From positions 1-64,000 of the forward strand of contig JADFUC010002309.1 of the NCBI GenBank assembly GCA_019722365.1: a DNA stretch of 64,000 nucleotides, written 5' to 3'. The first letter of the stretch is position 1; every line of letters starts with the position of its first letter. Source of the DNA: Lithospermum erythrorhizon. Its lineage: Eukaryota; Streptophyta; Magnoliopsida; Boraginales; Boraginaceae. Of this stretch, positions 11,536-22,012 are shown in pieces. The notes under the pieces are model-generated. The model was not told where the DNA came from, did not search any database, and saw only the letters and a program-made list of their open reading frames with translations. A program made the translations under genes and the position numbers.

Positions 11536-13717
11536 GCCTCCTGCCTAGGCCGAGTAAGGGTAATATGGAAGATGATGATGTGGGGCGGGAGAAGTCCTAT
11601 GATGAAATCCCATGTTGGTGAGAACGTTATTGGAGTAGGAAGTCATTTCAATTAAGCCAAGAAAGAGTCATTGAATCTTCGAAGTTGAGATGTCGTAAGT
11701 CGCAATGGTGTCAAAACCTTCTGCTTATCTGCCAATGACAAATGGTGGGTAAGACTGCTTGAGCCCCCTCTCAAGTTATTTTGAAATATCAAGCCAAGAT
11801 GGGATGCTTAGTAGCTGCGCTGGCCATGATGAGAATACGTCAAAAGCGCCGAGGACATGATGACCTAAAATGTTGTGCGGACCAAGTACCGGGAGGCTTT
11901 GGGTACAAATGTAGATCAAGTGTCGGCGCGACAACGGATGGATGGAACGATTCTACTCCCCTTAGAGAGTATGTTAGAGCCATCCGTTGCTAACACTACC
12001 GGTGGTACATGCAAACACCAAGCAGCCAATACATGTAGGCCGTAATCGCTGAAATACGAAAGCATTCATCTATTGGGTTGATAATGTCTGATGATATTCA
12101 TGAAGTGATTTATGATGCCGTCCAAAGATGAAGTCCAAGAAAAGGAAGCATAAGAACAACGCCGAGCAAGTCAGTAACTTCTCTTATCTAAGAAAGCCAG
12201 CATAGTCGAAAGAGATAGAGGGCCGCCAGAGGCAGCCTGAGCAATGAAGCAAAGAAAGATAATGTGCCCGAGGAAGTGAGACCATCTCATGTCCAACCAA
12301 AGTGATGGCTCTGCCTGTCAGGAATGTTCCCCCAAGGTGATAACGCTGACGGCGAGGTCAAGACTCCAAGCAAGGTAATATCACATGAGAAGTCGAGGAA
12401 GGCTAAACATGTTTCAGGATGAAACCGAATAGCGATTAGGAAATCAAGGATTCCGAAAAATGTTGGGTAAGCAGTTGTCAATCATCAATGTATCAACAAG
12501 ACTGGAAAAACCGTGTGGAGTGCTCAGGGCTAATGTATTACTGCTACCGAGAAGATTTGTCAAAGGTAACCCGAAAGTTAACCCTAACATTATGAGCATC
12601 TCGTAGGAGGCAAAAAGTATGCCAAGTGTCAAAGCCTACCGCCCATACTATCCAAGCTATCCCGAGAATCCATGGGCGACATGACCGAGACTAAGACATT
12701 GCCACCCCAATCACCATAAAGTAACTTCAGGAACTACACCTTTTGATTTCTCTCCTAGGCGCATAAATGAATACTTGGGGAGACCCAACGGGGCAATGGG
12801 TACAACCCATATCCAGTCGATATTGCAAAGCCATGGCGGGCCATTGACCTGCTGGCCCGGTTAAGAGACTCCCTCATCTAGACTAAGTGTTGCGATGTTG
12901 TGTTACACAAGGTCAGGAAGCACTGATTCCTACCCATAGCACCATGGTCCGAATCGTTGCAAGATCTTGTACATAATAGCACCGAGCCTCATTTGATTTA
13001 GGCAGGTCTGCTTTTGACCAAATCCCGCCTAACAAGCACAATCCCATGTCAGGCCGAAACATAGCCTATCCTAGCATGATCTCTGTAGCATCCTCCTAGC
13101 CTTAACGAAGATATTCTCACCATGCATTTATACCGAGGGCCATCTCTTGGAGTTATTTTACCATTAGACCTAAACCGATGGAAGCGAACACATTTAGTCA
13201 TAAAGCCGTTGGCACCACTACAGGGGCTTTAGGGGAGCCGTATTACGGTAATTGCCCAAATCCTCGCTAGATGAAAATGCATATTTGACGTTATTCCGCC
13301 TAGTCACAGAAAATCGCCAGTACACGCTTAGCGCCGAGTGGAAAAGATGATCCATGGAGGCGCAGATACCTTATGCCCGATGTTGTTCCTATCCATGTGC
13401 TAGTAATCGTTGCCTTTTGATGCTTTGGTTATGTTTTTGGGACAACAGGAGATGTCCGGATTCGAGAACCCCATGGTGGTGTATTTTTTCTTTGCCATGT
13501 GTTTTTGGATATCTGGTGGTGTTAGCCTAATGACTTTATGTTGTTTTATATTTTATATGTATCTGCTAGCCATCCGTCTTTAACCTCATCAGATTGACAT
13601 TTCGACTAATGATTTTGTTCAATTCCATCTTGTATTTATTTATATATTTCAAGCTTTTCTAGTGGAGCCGCCGCTTTTGTCTTATATTTCTTTCCCTATA
13701 AGTCAATTGTTATCATC
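11536..13717 (+). other. 3' non-pol region of Copia element (env-like relic)
   Basis: About 2.2 kb lies between RNase H and the polypurine tract with no long open frame. A basic 'KKSKKRK' segment near 12130 recurs in the matching region of the minus-strand Copia element (about 32675-32695 on its coding strand). SIRE-lineage elements usually carry an additional, envelope-like or uncharacterised reading frame here. The assignment is by position and that short similarity only. Confidence 0.4.
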
Positions 13718-13732
13718 AAAAAGCGGGGAGTT
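13718..13732 (+). other. Polypurine tract of Copia element
   Basis: aaaaagcggggagtt directly precedes a TGTTGAA LTR start. The minus-strand Copia element has nearly the same tract (aaaagcggcgagtt, positions 31061-31074 read on the minus strand). It primes plus-strand DNA synthesis. Confidence 0.7.
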
Positions 13733-14867
13733 TGTTGAATAAATATATTCCATTCAAACCTATTTTTGAAGATAACAATTGTTTAATCGAACTAATCCCG
13801 CTTTCAAGTGAACATGTATTCAAAGTCATTTTAGTCATGTTCAAGCTTTAAAATGCTGATCAATGCTCGAGTTCAATGGATGAGTCTTATCAAACGCCAA
13901 GCCTTCAAGGAGCCGGTTCTTTATTGGTCTATAGGCGCTGTATGGAAACTCTACACTCTATATCGATGTTTTAAATATGAGAGTAATGACTTTTATGATT
14001 TAATCTTATTGTAAGTTTAAAATCGATAGTCCGTAGTTTCTAATCCTTAGTATGATTACCTATATTAAGTCTGCATAAATGACTCATGCCTGGCCTCATT
14101 TCGAGAATTGAAACGATCTTTATTTTGGAAGAGAACCTTCGAACCATCGAGACCTCATCGAGAGGGTTCCCTGGTCACGATGATCGAGACCTCTTCGAGA
14201 CCTCGGTTCCGATAGGGGTCCCGATGACGAGACCCACCTTCCCCTTTGACAGGCCTGCTGCAATGGGCTTATAGCCAGCTACATGGCATGGGGCTATTAA
14301 TGAGGGCGACCGAGACTCCCCTGCCCTACTTGGGGTCACGACAAGGTTCTTTTTTCAAATTTCATATTTTGTACCATATGTTTCCCTTTCTTTTCAAAAC
14401 ACCAACAACTTTGCAACGTTTTGACTCTAATTTTCCGAAAGCATTCAATTCATTGCAAATCAAAAGGAAAAGTCATAATCGCTACATTTAATTGGCCATT
14501 ATCTTTTGTAGAGAGTTTCTGTTGTGTGAAAATTACATTTCTCAATTTGGCTAAAATAACAGTGAAATCCTTGTGTGGGAAACATAATCGCTGTTATTCC
14601 CAGCTGAAATAGCAGAGTGAAATCCCTGAGAGTGTGTTCTTGGGTTCCTAATCTAGGTTGATTAGAGTCAAATCCTGGCTGAAAATAGTCACTCTTAGTT
14701 GGAGGCCAGTGTTTATTGCTTAGTCTCGAGAGAAGGAGCCAGGTGTAATCAAACATTTCTTCAAGAGCTAAGCTTATTCTGCCAAACTCTGGAAATGACG
14801 GCCTAGCAAAGAGAACCCAAGCTCGCAAAATCGTGTATCGCATTTCTTTTCCTTACCTTTACTTTCA
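13733..14867 (+). repeat. 3' LTR of plus-strand Copia element
   Basis: It begins tgttgaat after the polypurine tract and ends actttca, the type of end seen before both Copia primer binding sites. At about 1135 bp it is longer than the 5' LTR and not clearly alignable with it by eye. It includes an internal GC-rich patch (14085-14260) with repeated 'cgagacctc' words. Confidence 0.55.
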
Positions 14868-15079
14868 AGTACTTTATTTATTTACACCCCAATTTTATTA
14901 TTTAGTATTTTTGACTAATATTCGAAGCTGTAGTTGGTCTATCACATTAGTCTATATTCCTTTTGTTCATTAATTCCCATTATTAAATTTAAACTCGAAA
15001 AAGCATTAAATTAACTTAAACCTTATTCACCCCCCACTATGTTAAATTAAACACACATAATCACAATAAAAATGACAAA
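14868..15079. other. AT-rich spacer
   Basis: Short AT-rich stretch between the Copia 3' LTR and the next repeat block. I see no gene or recognisable element in it. Confidence 0.4.
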
Positions 15080-16049
15080 TATACTATTCTCACATAATCT
15101 ATAAATTAAAGTAAGCACGTAATGTAGCAATCTGTGAGATAAGTACTCACCTTGGTTAGCAATAAGAAACGCCCCGTCTAACTCCATCCAAGTGCCTTCT
15201 AATGCCCGCCTAATCAAAAACAATCTCCCAAATTACTGCAACAATTTTAAATCTTTATCTTAAACACATCATCAACACAATAAACATCACATCCAATACA
15301 ACCAAACTTAATAACCTAACAAAAACACAAACATAGTCTCCACAATACATCATAATAGTAGTATAATAATATAAAGTTCTATGAACATAACAAGAGGAAA
15401 AGACATGAGGATGACTATCGAGGACTCTTATGCCACCACCATACACCTACGATCTTAATCCGTGAAATAAACAACACAGCTCCCTCACAACCTCACTATC
15501 AACCTAGCAACCTAGGCACAAACGCCCGCCTATAGAGAATATCAAGAATCTCGTGAAAGTTTTATGAATACAAATACCACTAATGGTATCCAACCACATA
15601 TAATCATACATATAAAAACACACCCAAATCACATAGTAACTCTTAATTCATCATTACAACAAGATCAAAATAACATGCCACACACATATATATTCATAAA
15701 TCACAACAACGCATAATCAAATATTCATTCAAATAAAACAAACAATAATGTTAGTCCAAACAAAACGCATAAACATCAAACCTCCATCCGTGACATCCAT
15801 CCACCAACCACCACCACACATATCTCCCAACACACATATATATATACATCACAATCTTCCGACCGAGGCTACCCCCTCAATATGCATATCACACCGAACC
15901 TCCTCAATCACCGGGCTACCCCTCAATATATTGTCACACCATACCTCCCGGTCGAAAGTTATCCCCCCAACGTATATATATCATTTCCCACCAAATCAAC
16001 CCGCAAAAGAATACACCAAACTCACAAGCAATACACGTACCACACGTAA
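15080..16049 (-). repeat. Repeat block type 2, reverse orientation
   Basis: Read on the minus strand, this matches the block at 60516-61500 in order. Shared landmarks are 'gtgtattcttttgc.ggttgattt', units of about 40 bp with 'gatatgcatattg' (here 15830-15975), an 'attagtggtatt' word, and an 'aagatcgtaa/gtag' word. In both places it directly follows the end of a Gypsy LTR. It is probably part of a Gypsy LTR or untranslated leader. The Pro/Thr-rich 131-codon frame on the plus strand (15748-16143) is an antisense accident of low-complexity repeats. Confidence 0.5.
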
Positions 16050-17912
16050 GACAATCATCAGAACGACCGCCCCAAGTCGGCCGCCCGGTGTGAGAGTCAT
16101 TAAACTGAACACCAAGATCACTAAACCAACGGATCTATTTTAAAAACTAATTGCTTCATCCAAATATTTGATTTCCATTAATATTTCTCAAAATAATCAC
16201 AGCTTTTCAAAATTCTTTAAAGCAATCCATCGTGTGATATCTAACCAACCAACTCCATATATATACAAATATATCCCAAATAAACAGTAATGCCAAAGAA
16301 GGGCTACAAAAGAGAGTAAGTACCAGACTCAATACAAATGACAACCGCCGGGGAGTAAGGCCAAAGTTTTGTACAAGCACAACAATCAAAAAATGCTGAT
16401 TAACACATCAAATGAGACCAGGAGATCCTCACCATCTCGATGCTCACCTAAATACCTGAACAAAAACTCAAACAAATTTCCTCACAACTAACTACTCTAC
16501 TCCCAAACAATATCCAAGCACACAGCTAAACATCTCACAATCATAAATCAATCACAACCACCGACAAGGCCACAGAAATACATAAGTGCCGACAAGGCCA
16601 CAGAATATAATAGTGCCGACAAGGCCACAAAAATCGAATATAAGTTGAGTTCTAACACATTTACCTCTGCCACCTCAACGCTACGTAATATAATCACATA
16701 ATCATATCACGGCTCTCACACAAACGAATCACACATAATCTATTAAACCATTACATGTATATCATTCTCTCACGTAATCAAGTAACATAAATGAGTTACG
16801 TACATCATTCTCACATAATCATACCACAATAACATGTTCATGTCAATTTAAGCAAGTACCGAAAGAACACCCAAGTAGATGGGCACACCTCTACTAGCTA
16901 CCACAAAACTTCTCGCGAACACAATCACGTTAACTACCCCTTCCCACGATCAACGCCAACAAAACACCCGTAATGTAATCAGACCTTACTACAATACCGC
17001 TCTTAAGAGACGCTACCAACTCTTAGAGGAACTATCTCTAAACGGTCTAAAATGTCTACAAAACAACGAATTAATAATCCCGCTTTATTAAACCTTAAAT
17101 CACTTCCCCGCTTAGAATTTCCAATTTTATTATTTAACATTTCAAATCAACTTATAAGTCATTTAATTAATCATCAAGTCCATAATTAACAACCTATACT
17201 CCAAAAATATCATTATAACTCAACTCTACAAATCGCACTTTTTCAACCTAACTCCCTTTAACCCACTCTTAAATCACAAATTTAACCTCCCAATAGCTAC
17301 AATAAGGTCCCAATTAAATTTCACATTTAAAGTCTTATAAAAATATTTCAACCAAGAAAAGTCAACTAAAACCTAAAAAGTCAACTCATCCATAACTTCA
17401 AAACAACCTCTAAATCATGAATTCATCACTTATATACATCAAGGAAGATCCATAACAAACTAAGATTCATCATAAAATTAAGTCATGTAAAAAGTCAACC
17501 CTCAAAAATCAACCGTAACTCTATTTTCTTACCTCAAATTTGTAGGGGGAAGACTTTGGAAAGCCTTAATAATCAATCTCAGGATCTTTATATGTACAAA
17601 GTGACGAAACGGAAGAAAAAAATTAGCTCAAGCCAAGAGAAAGCTCGGCCAACAAGAAGAAAAAAAATGGAGAAGATACTTTGTGTTTCTGATGATAAGG
17701 ATGGAAGAGGATAATCTTAGCTCTTAAGTCTTGAAAAACCGCATGTGAGTTTCAGGTTCGGACTGCTTAATCGAAAGTTATCGAATCCACTTAACGATCT
17801 AACTTAACTCGAATTGTCCTCGCTATTACTACTAAATTATAAATGTGGATTCGCTCAAATAAATTTTACAAATTAATATTATTATCGAAATTAACCGGAA
17901 CGGGTTATTACA
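16050..17912 (-). repeat. Gypsy LTR E, reverse orientation
   Basis: The minus strand starts tgtaataacccg next to a purine-rich tract (17913-17940, read ggtcgaaatttttttt then aggagggtaga). It then follows LTR A (42221-44572) landmark by landmark: 'gtggccttgtcg' repeats, 'ggtgagcatcg..ggtggaggatct', 'atatatatggagttggttgg' and 'tagatccgt..ggtttagtgat'. The end near 16050 is placed where similarity passes into the type 2 block. Confidence 0.6.
16557..16632 (-). repeat. Short tandem repeat in LTR E
   Basis: Three units of about 25-28 bp carry 'gccgacaaggccacag/aaa'. Related units occur in LTR H (3780-3920) and once in LTR A near 43396. Confidence 0.7.
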
Positions 17913-20395
17913 ATCTACCCTCCTAAAAAAAATTTCGACCTCGAAATTTGACAACCCCAATACCCAAGAAGAACAATATACAATAACACGAAATCAAATA
18001 TCGTACAAAATAAAAGCAATACTAAGTCACATCTACTCGAAAAGCTGCGGGTAATCTGCCTCATCCAATCCTCATGTTCCCATGTCGCCTCCCCTACACG
18101 CCGATTCCTCCGGCCAGATTTCACTAAGGCCACTACCTACTTCTCAAACCTTCTCTTCCGTCCAAAATTTCCACCGGTTTTTCTCAAACGCTGGTGTCCT
18201 CCTCAAGCTCCACCGGAGGTGAGCTACATATGCAACCTGCCGGGATATACTTCCTCAAACAGATACATGAAAAACACATTATGAATCCTATCCAAACTCC
18301 TGAGGTACCAACCCGATAAGCCACGGAGCCAACTCTCCTCTTTCCTCTCTCAACGGTCCAATATAATCAGGACTCAACTTCCCTTTCCTCCCAAACCTCA
18401 TCACTCCCTTCCACGGAGAGATACCCCTCGTGAACACACACGGTGGCCGACTCAAATGACAAGTCTACTCGCCGATGATCTCGCATATTTCTTTCTCTAT
18501 CCCGAGCCGGCCTCGATGTCGCTAAATCAACCTGATCCGCTCTACTGAACTCTCGACCAACTCAGAACCGTAAACTTTCTCTCTCCTACCTCATTCCAAC
18601 AAACTGGAGTGCGACACCTCCGCCCATACAATGCCTCAAAAGGTGCCATCTCAATTTGGGGCATGGAAGTCGTTGTTGTAGCGAACTCTCATTCGGGCAA
18701 CCTATCAGCCCCAATTCCCCGGAGAAGTTCACACAAGCCCGAGTATATCCTCCAATGTCCGGTGATCGCCCCCCTTCCCCGCATTGCCCATCTATCCGGG
18801 AGAAAAGAGTGCCAACTCCACTCTAGTCCTCAAAGGCTCCGTGAAACCCCTCCAAAACCTCAAGGAACTCTGGGCCGCAAATCGAAATGATTCACACCGA
18901 ACCCCCCAAGGCCTAACCTCTGCCACACCGATCCACATAGATCTTCGCTAGTCTTTCAGCCCATCTCAGATCTCTGATAGGTGGGTGGAAATGAGCCGAC
19001 TTCGATAACCTATCCACACAACCCGCATCCCATCATGTCACCTCAACGGCCCCAGAAGCCTAAATACGAAGTCCATGCGAGCCCTCACGTCCACTGTGAA
19101 TAGAAGTGTCTCAGAATAAACCCGCAGGATATCTATGTTCTGACCTTCACCGTTGACAAAACCAAGCTACCTGTCACAAACTCGCGATCTCTTTCATTCC
19201 CGGCCACCAATAACCAAACGGTACATCCCGACCCAGCGTGACGCTTTTACAGGGAGACATAATCCGCCATTCATCCTCAAGGTTCCACTCTCATCAACCT
19301 GCGGAACTGGGATTCACCCCATTTCTCACATCATCACCGATAGGCCTCAGCCTCATCCACCGGCCAGTAATTCTAAGATTCATCCACATGCATCGGGTCG
19401 AACTCCCTCATATGGGAAAATATCCTCACAAGCAATGTACATCAAAATCGAATTCTACTATTTCATCTCTCTAGATCCTTTGATTTCCCTTTCTACTCAA
19501 ATAAGACGCCTACTACATTTGCTCTCGCATGTGGTACTACCAGTCAAGTCACAATCAATCGATTTAACTCCATCCACCTTTCTCGGCCTTCAAATTCAAA
19601 TCTCTCTAAGATACTTCAAACTCTTATGATCGTAAGAAAAACTGCATTTAACCCCATACGATAGTGTCTCAATTTCAACGCAAAGACTATCGCCGCTGGG
19701 TCAAAGATCACTGGTCGAATAGCTTCGCTATTCTCAATTGTCGGGAAGCATAGGCAATCACCTTCCCATCCCTATCAAAACACACCCCAAACCCCGGCGC
19801 GGCACGCTTATAAATCACGTAGCTCCTCGAATCAGACGCTATCGCTAACACTAGAGTCGTAGTCAATTTCCATTTTAATACCCTCAAGCTAGTCCTCACA
19901 ATCATCATCCCAAATAAATGGAACCCCTTTTCTCGTCAACCTCGGTCAATGGCGCTCTAATCAAAGTTAAGTCCTTGACGACCTCCCCGTAGTAAGCGCG
20001 CCTAACCCCAAGAAACACCTAACCTCACCACATTTGTGGGACGCCTCCCCAATTGTTCACCGCCTCCACCTCCGTGATCAACACACATACCCCTCGCCAA
20101 ATAACATGACTCCAGAATTGCACTTTCGCCAACCGTAACTCACATTTAGAAAACTCGCATACAACCGGTGCTGCCTCAAGGTCCTCAACACGACCGCAAA
20201 TGCCTCTCAGTGTTCCTCCTCCCTCTGTAATATATCGAATATCATCAATGAATACCACCACAAACTCATCCAAATACCCCGAAACACCCGGTTCATCAAA
20301 TCCATAAAGGCCGGGCCGTGCATTAGTCAATCCAAATGGCATCGTAATTATAAACTCATAATGTCCATAACGAGATCGGAAAGCTTCATTTTAAT
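17913..20395 (-). pseudogene. Gypsy pol relic: half RT, RNase H, integrase
   Basis: On the minus strand the order is RT, RNase H, integrase, then LTR E, as in Ty3/Gypsy. The RT part starts at MPFGLTNA (20342) and has the FIDDI catalytic box and 'FSKCE' (20025-20342). RNase H carries 'GKVIAYASRQLR' (19730-19770). The integrase end is recognisable by 'EMAPFEALYGRR' (about 18620-18655), and a C-terminal 'RVGEATWEHEDWMR' (18045-18090) resembles the chromodomain-side tail of Del/Tekay elements. The N-terminal half of RT, protease and gag are missing: the frame stops at the junction with the CNGC4 fragment at about 20400. Frameshifts and stops are frequent. Confidence 0.75.
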
Positions 20396-20403
20396 CCATA
20401 ATG

Positions 20404-20948
20404 CTGATTTTTTTTTAATTTTGAACTCAAATAACTTTTAATGTGTTATATTTGGTTGATCAATACGTAATATTTTCCATATATGTACTTTTATATAACT
20501 TGATAATAATTTTGATTCAAATCAAATAATGTTTTGAATGTCAATCAAGATTATAAAGTTTATTAATCTTTATACGAAGTATTAAGAGTTCATAGTGTTC
20601 ATACTGAAATCAATTGGTTATAACGAAATAAAGACATAACCTTATTAATATAATCGGAAGGTTTAGTCTTACCAATCAACCTATGTGGGATTGAATTCTT
20701 AACTAAGATCGACTCATTATCCATCTATGTTTGATTAGTTCTCAATATATATCGAGACATACTTACTATACTTACATTGGATGCCATAAACAAAGCGATC
20801 ATATTGAGAGTGATTCCCCACCAAACAGTTCCAAAAAAATATAGCCTGAGAAATTTTAATCCGACGCAATAGGCATGCGGAGTTTATTACATTCAGGGAA
20901 GGTATTGGAACAAAAACATGATCAAGAATATAGTCATGATTAACTGTC
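20404..20948 (-). pseudogene. Truncated duplicate of CNGC4 exon 2 and intron 2
   Basis: This segment aligns along its length with 23899-24430, inside the CNGC4 gene on the same strand. Exact words shared with intron 2 include 'atattttccatatatgtact' and 'tgataataattttgattcaa'. The exon part (about 20786-20948) keeps words such as 'ggtattggaacaaaaacatg' and the intron donor (acttac read in reverse). Small insertions and deletions, for example after 'cgacgcaataggcatgcgga', shift the frame, so it cannot encode the channel segment. Presence of intron sequence shows it was copied from genomic DNA, not from spliced mRNA. It lies between a Gypsy LTR fragment and a half Gypsy RT. Confidence 0.85.
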
Positions 20949-20979
20949 GCTTGACAAACTAATCCAAGATATATCACTC

Positions 20980-21475
20980 ATAAAATTATATACATCACTT
21001 ATATACATCATAGCATCCACGACAAACTAAGATTCATCATAAAATTATATCATGTAAAAAGTCAACCGAAAGTCAACCCCTCAAAAATCAACCAAAAAAC
21101 TCTATTTTCTACTCAAATTAGTAGGGGAAGACGTTGTTCTTTAATAAATTCAAACTTGATGATCTTTATACGCAATAAATTGATGAAATTAAGAAATTTT
21201 TTGGGGGCCTTGCTCAAGAGAGAGCTCCTCGGCCAACAAGAAGAAAATGGAGAAGATACTTGGTGTTTTGATGATATGATGAAGACGTGATAATCCTTAG
21301 CTCTTAAATTAAAAACCGCAGACAGAGTTTGTGCCCGAATCGTCGAATCGCTTATCGAATCCACTTGCATCTAACTTAACGATTTAACTTAACTCGAATT
21401 GTCCCTTTAATTATTACTACTAAATTATAAATGTGATTCGCTCAAATAAATTTTACAATTTAATATTATTAATGA
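20980..21475 (-). repeat. Second copy of Gypsy LTR E start
   Basis: It aligns with about 17420-17885: shared words include 'aactaagattcatcataaaa', 'aatggagaagatactt' and 'actaaattataaatgtg'. Only the first 500 bp or so of the LTR is present and its outermost 25 bp or so are missing at the 21475 end. Together with the pol relic it could be a remnant 5' LTR of the same insertion, with the CNGC4 fragment between. Confidence 0.7.
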
Positions 21476-22012
21476 CATGCATTTAGTGGAGATTCGCAGT
21501 TGATTTTCCTGTAGCATTTGAGTATAATCGACTAAAGTAGGTTAAGTAGTATAGTAAATCGATTTTGCCCATTTTTATTTTGAATTTTTTTAAATTTAAT
21601 TAACATTTGAATTTTACTCTTAATTACCTCTTTTAATTAGTCATGCGTGATTTGGCATTTATAAATCCGAATCGTTGAGTTTCAATGAAAAATTAACACC
21701 TAGACCATCATCAATTTAAAGTCGCATTAAAGCGTCATTTTAAAGTCGCATTTGGAATTAAATCACCGAAAAGCCGCTGATGACATAACCTTAAATTTCA
21801 AATATTAAACATAAAAATTGCACGTACTCGATTGGTAGTCTTTTGTAAATAAGAACGATAATAACAGCATATTAAGTGTGCAAAATACAGTATGAACAAA
21901 ATAAGTAGTACTCCATTAGGACTCCTTAATTAAAAGAGACGAAAGTGATGATGAAGTTGTGCAAAAGACTATTGTCTATTATTAATAGGAGTGCATTTCT
22001 ATTTAAGTCCCT
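21476..22012. other. 3' flank of the CNGC4 gene
   Basis: AT-rich DNA between the LTR fragment and the CNGC4 stop codon. On the minus strand it should hold the 3' untranslated region and polyadenylation site. I see no canonical AATAAA close to the stop, only weaker AT-rich words such as aataat near 21975-21985. Confidence 0.4.

Larger units (their letters stand above)
6324..14867 (+). mobile_element. SIRE-like Ty1/Copia retrotransposon, degenerate
   Basis: An 8.5 kb element with the order LTR, primer binding site, gag, protease, integrase, RT, RNase H, a non-pol 3' region, polypurine tract, LTR. Integrase preceding RT defines Copia. The long gag, the roughly 2.2 kb region after RNase H and the LTRs of about 1 kb fit the SIRE (Maximus) lineage. 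Reading frames are interrupted many times, so it is non-autonomous today. The two LTRs differ in length (about 804 and 1135 bp) and are not clearly similar to each other. It may be a recombinant or two juxtaposed elements rather than one insertion. Confidence 0.7.

Noticed and set aside
15748..16143. 131-codon plus-strand frame rich in Pro, Thr and His
   Set aside because: It is the antisense of repeat block type 2 and LTR E, with composition dictated by short tandem units; the opposite copy at 60703-60982 gives similar His/Pro-rich frames.
20735..20977. Possible separate channel gene on the minus strand
   Set aside because: It is the frameshifted CNGC4 exon 2 copy. No other CNGC exon is found near it, so it is a fragment and not a gene.
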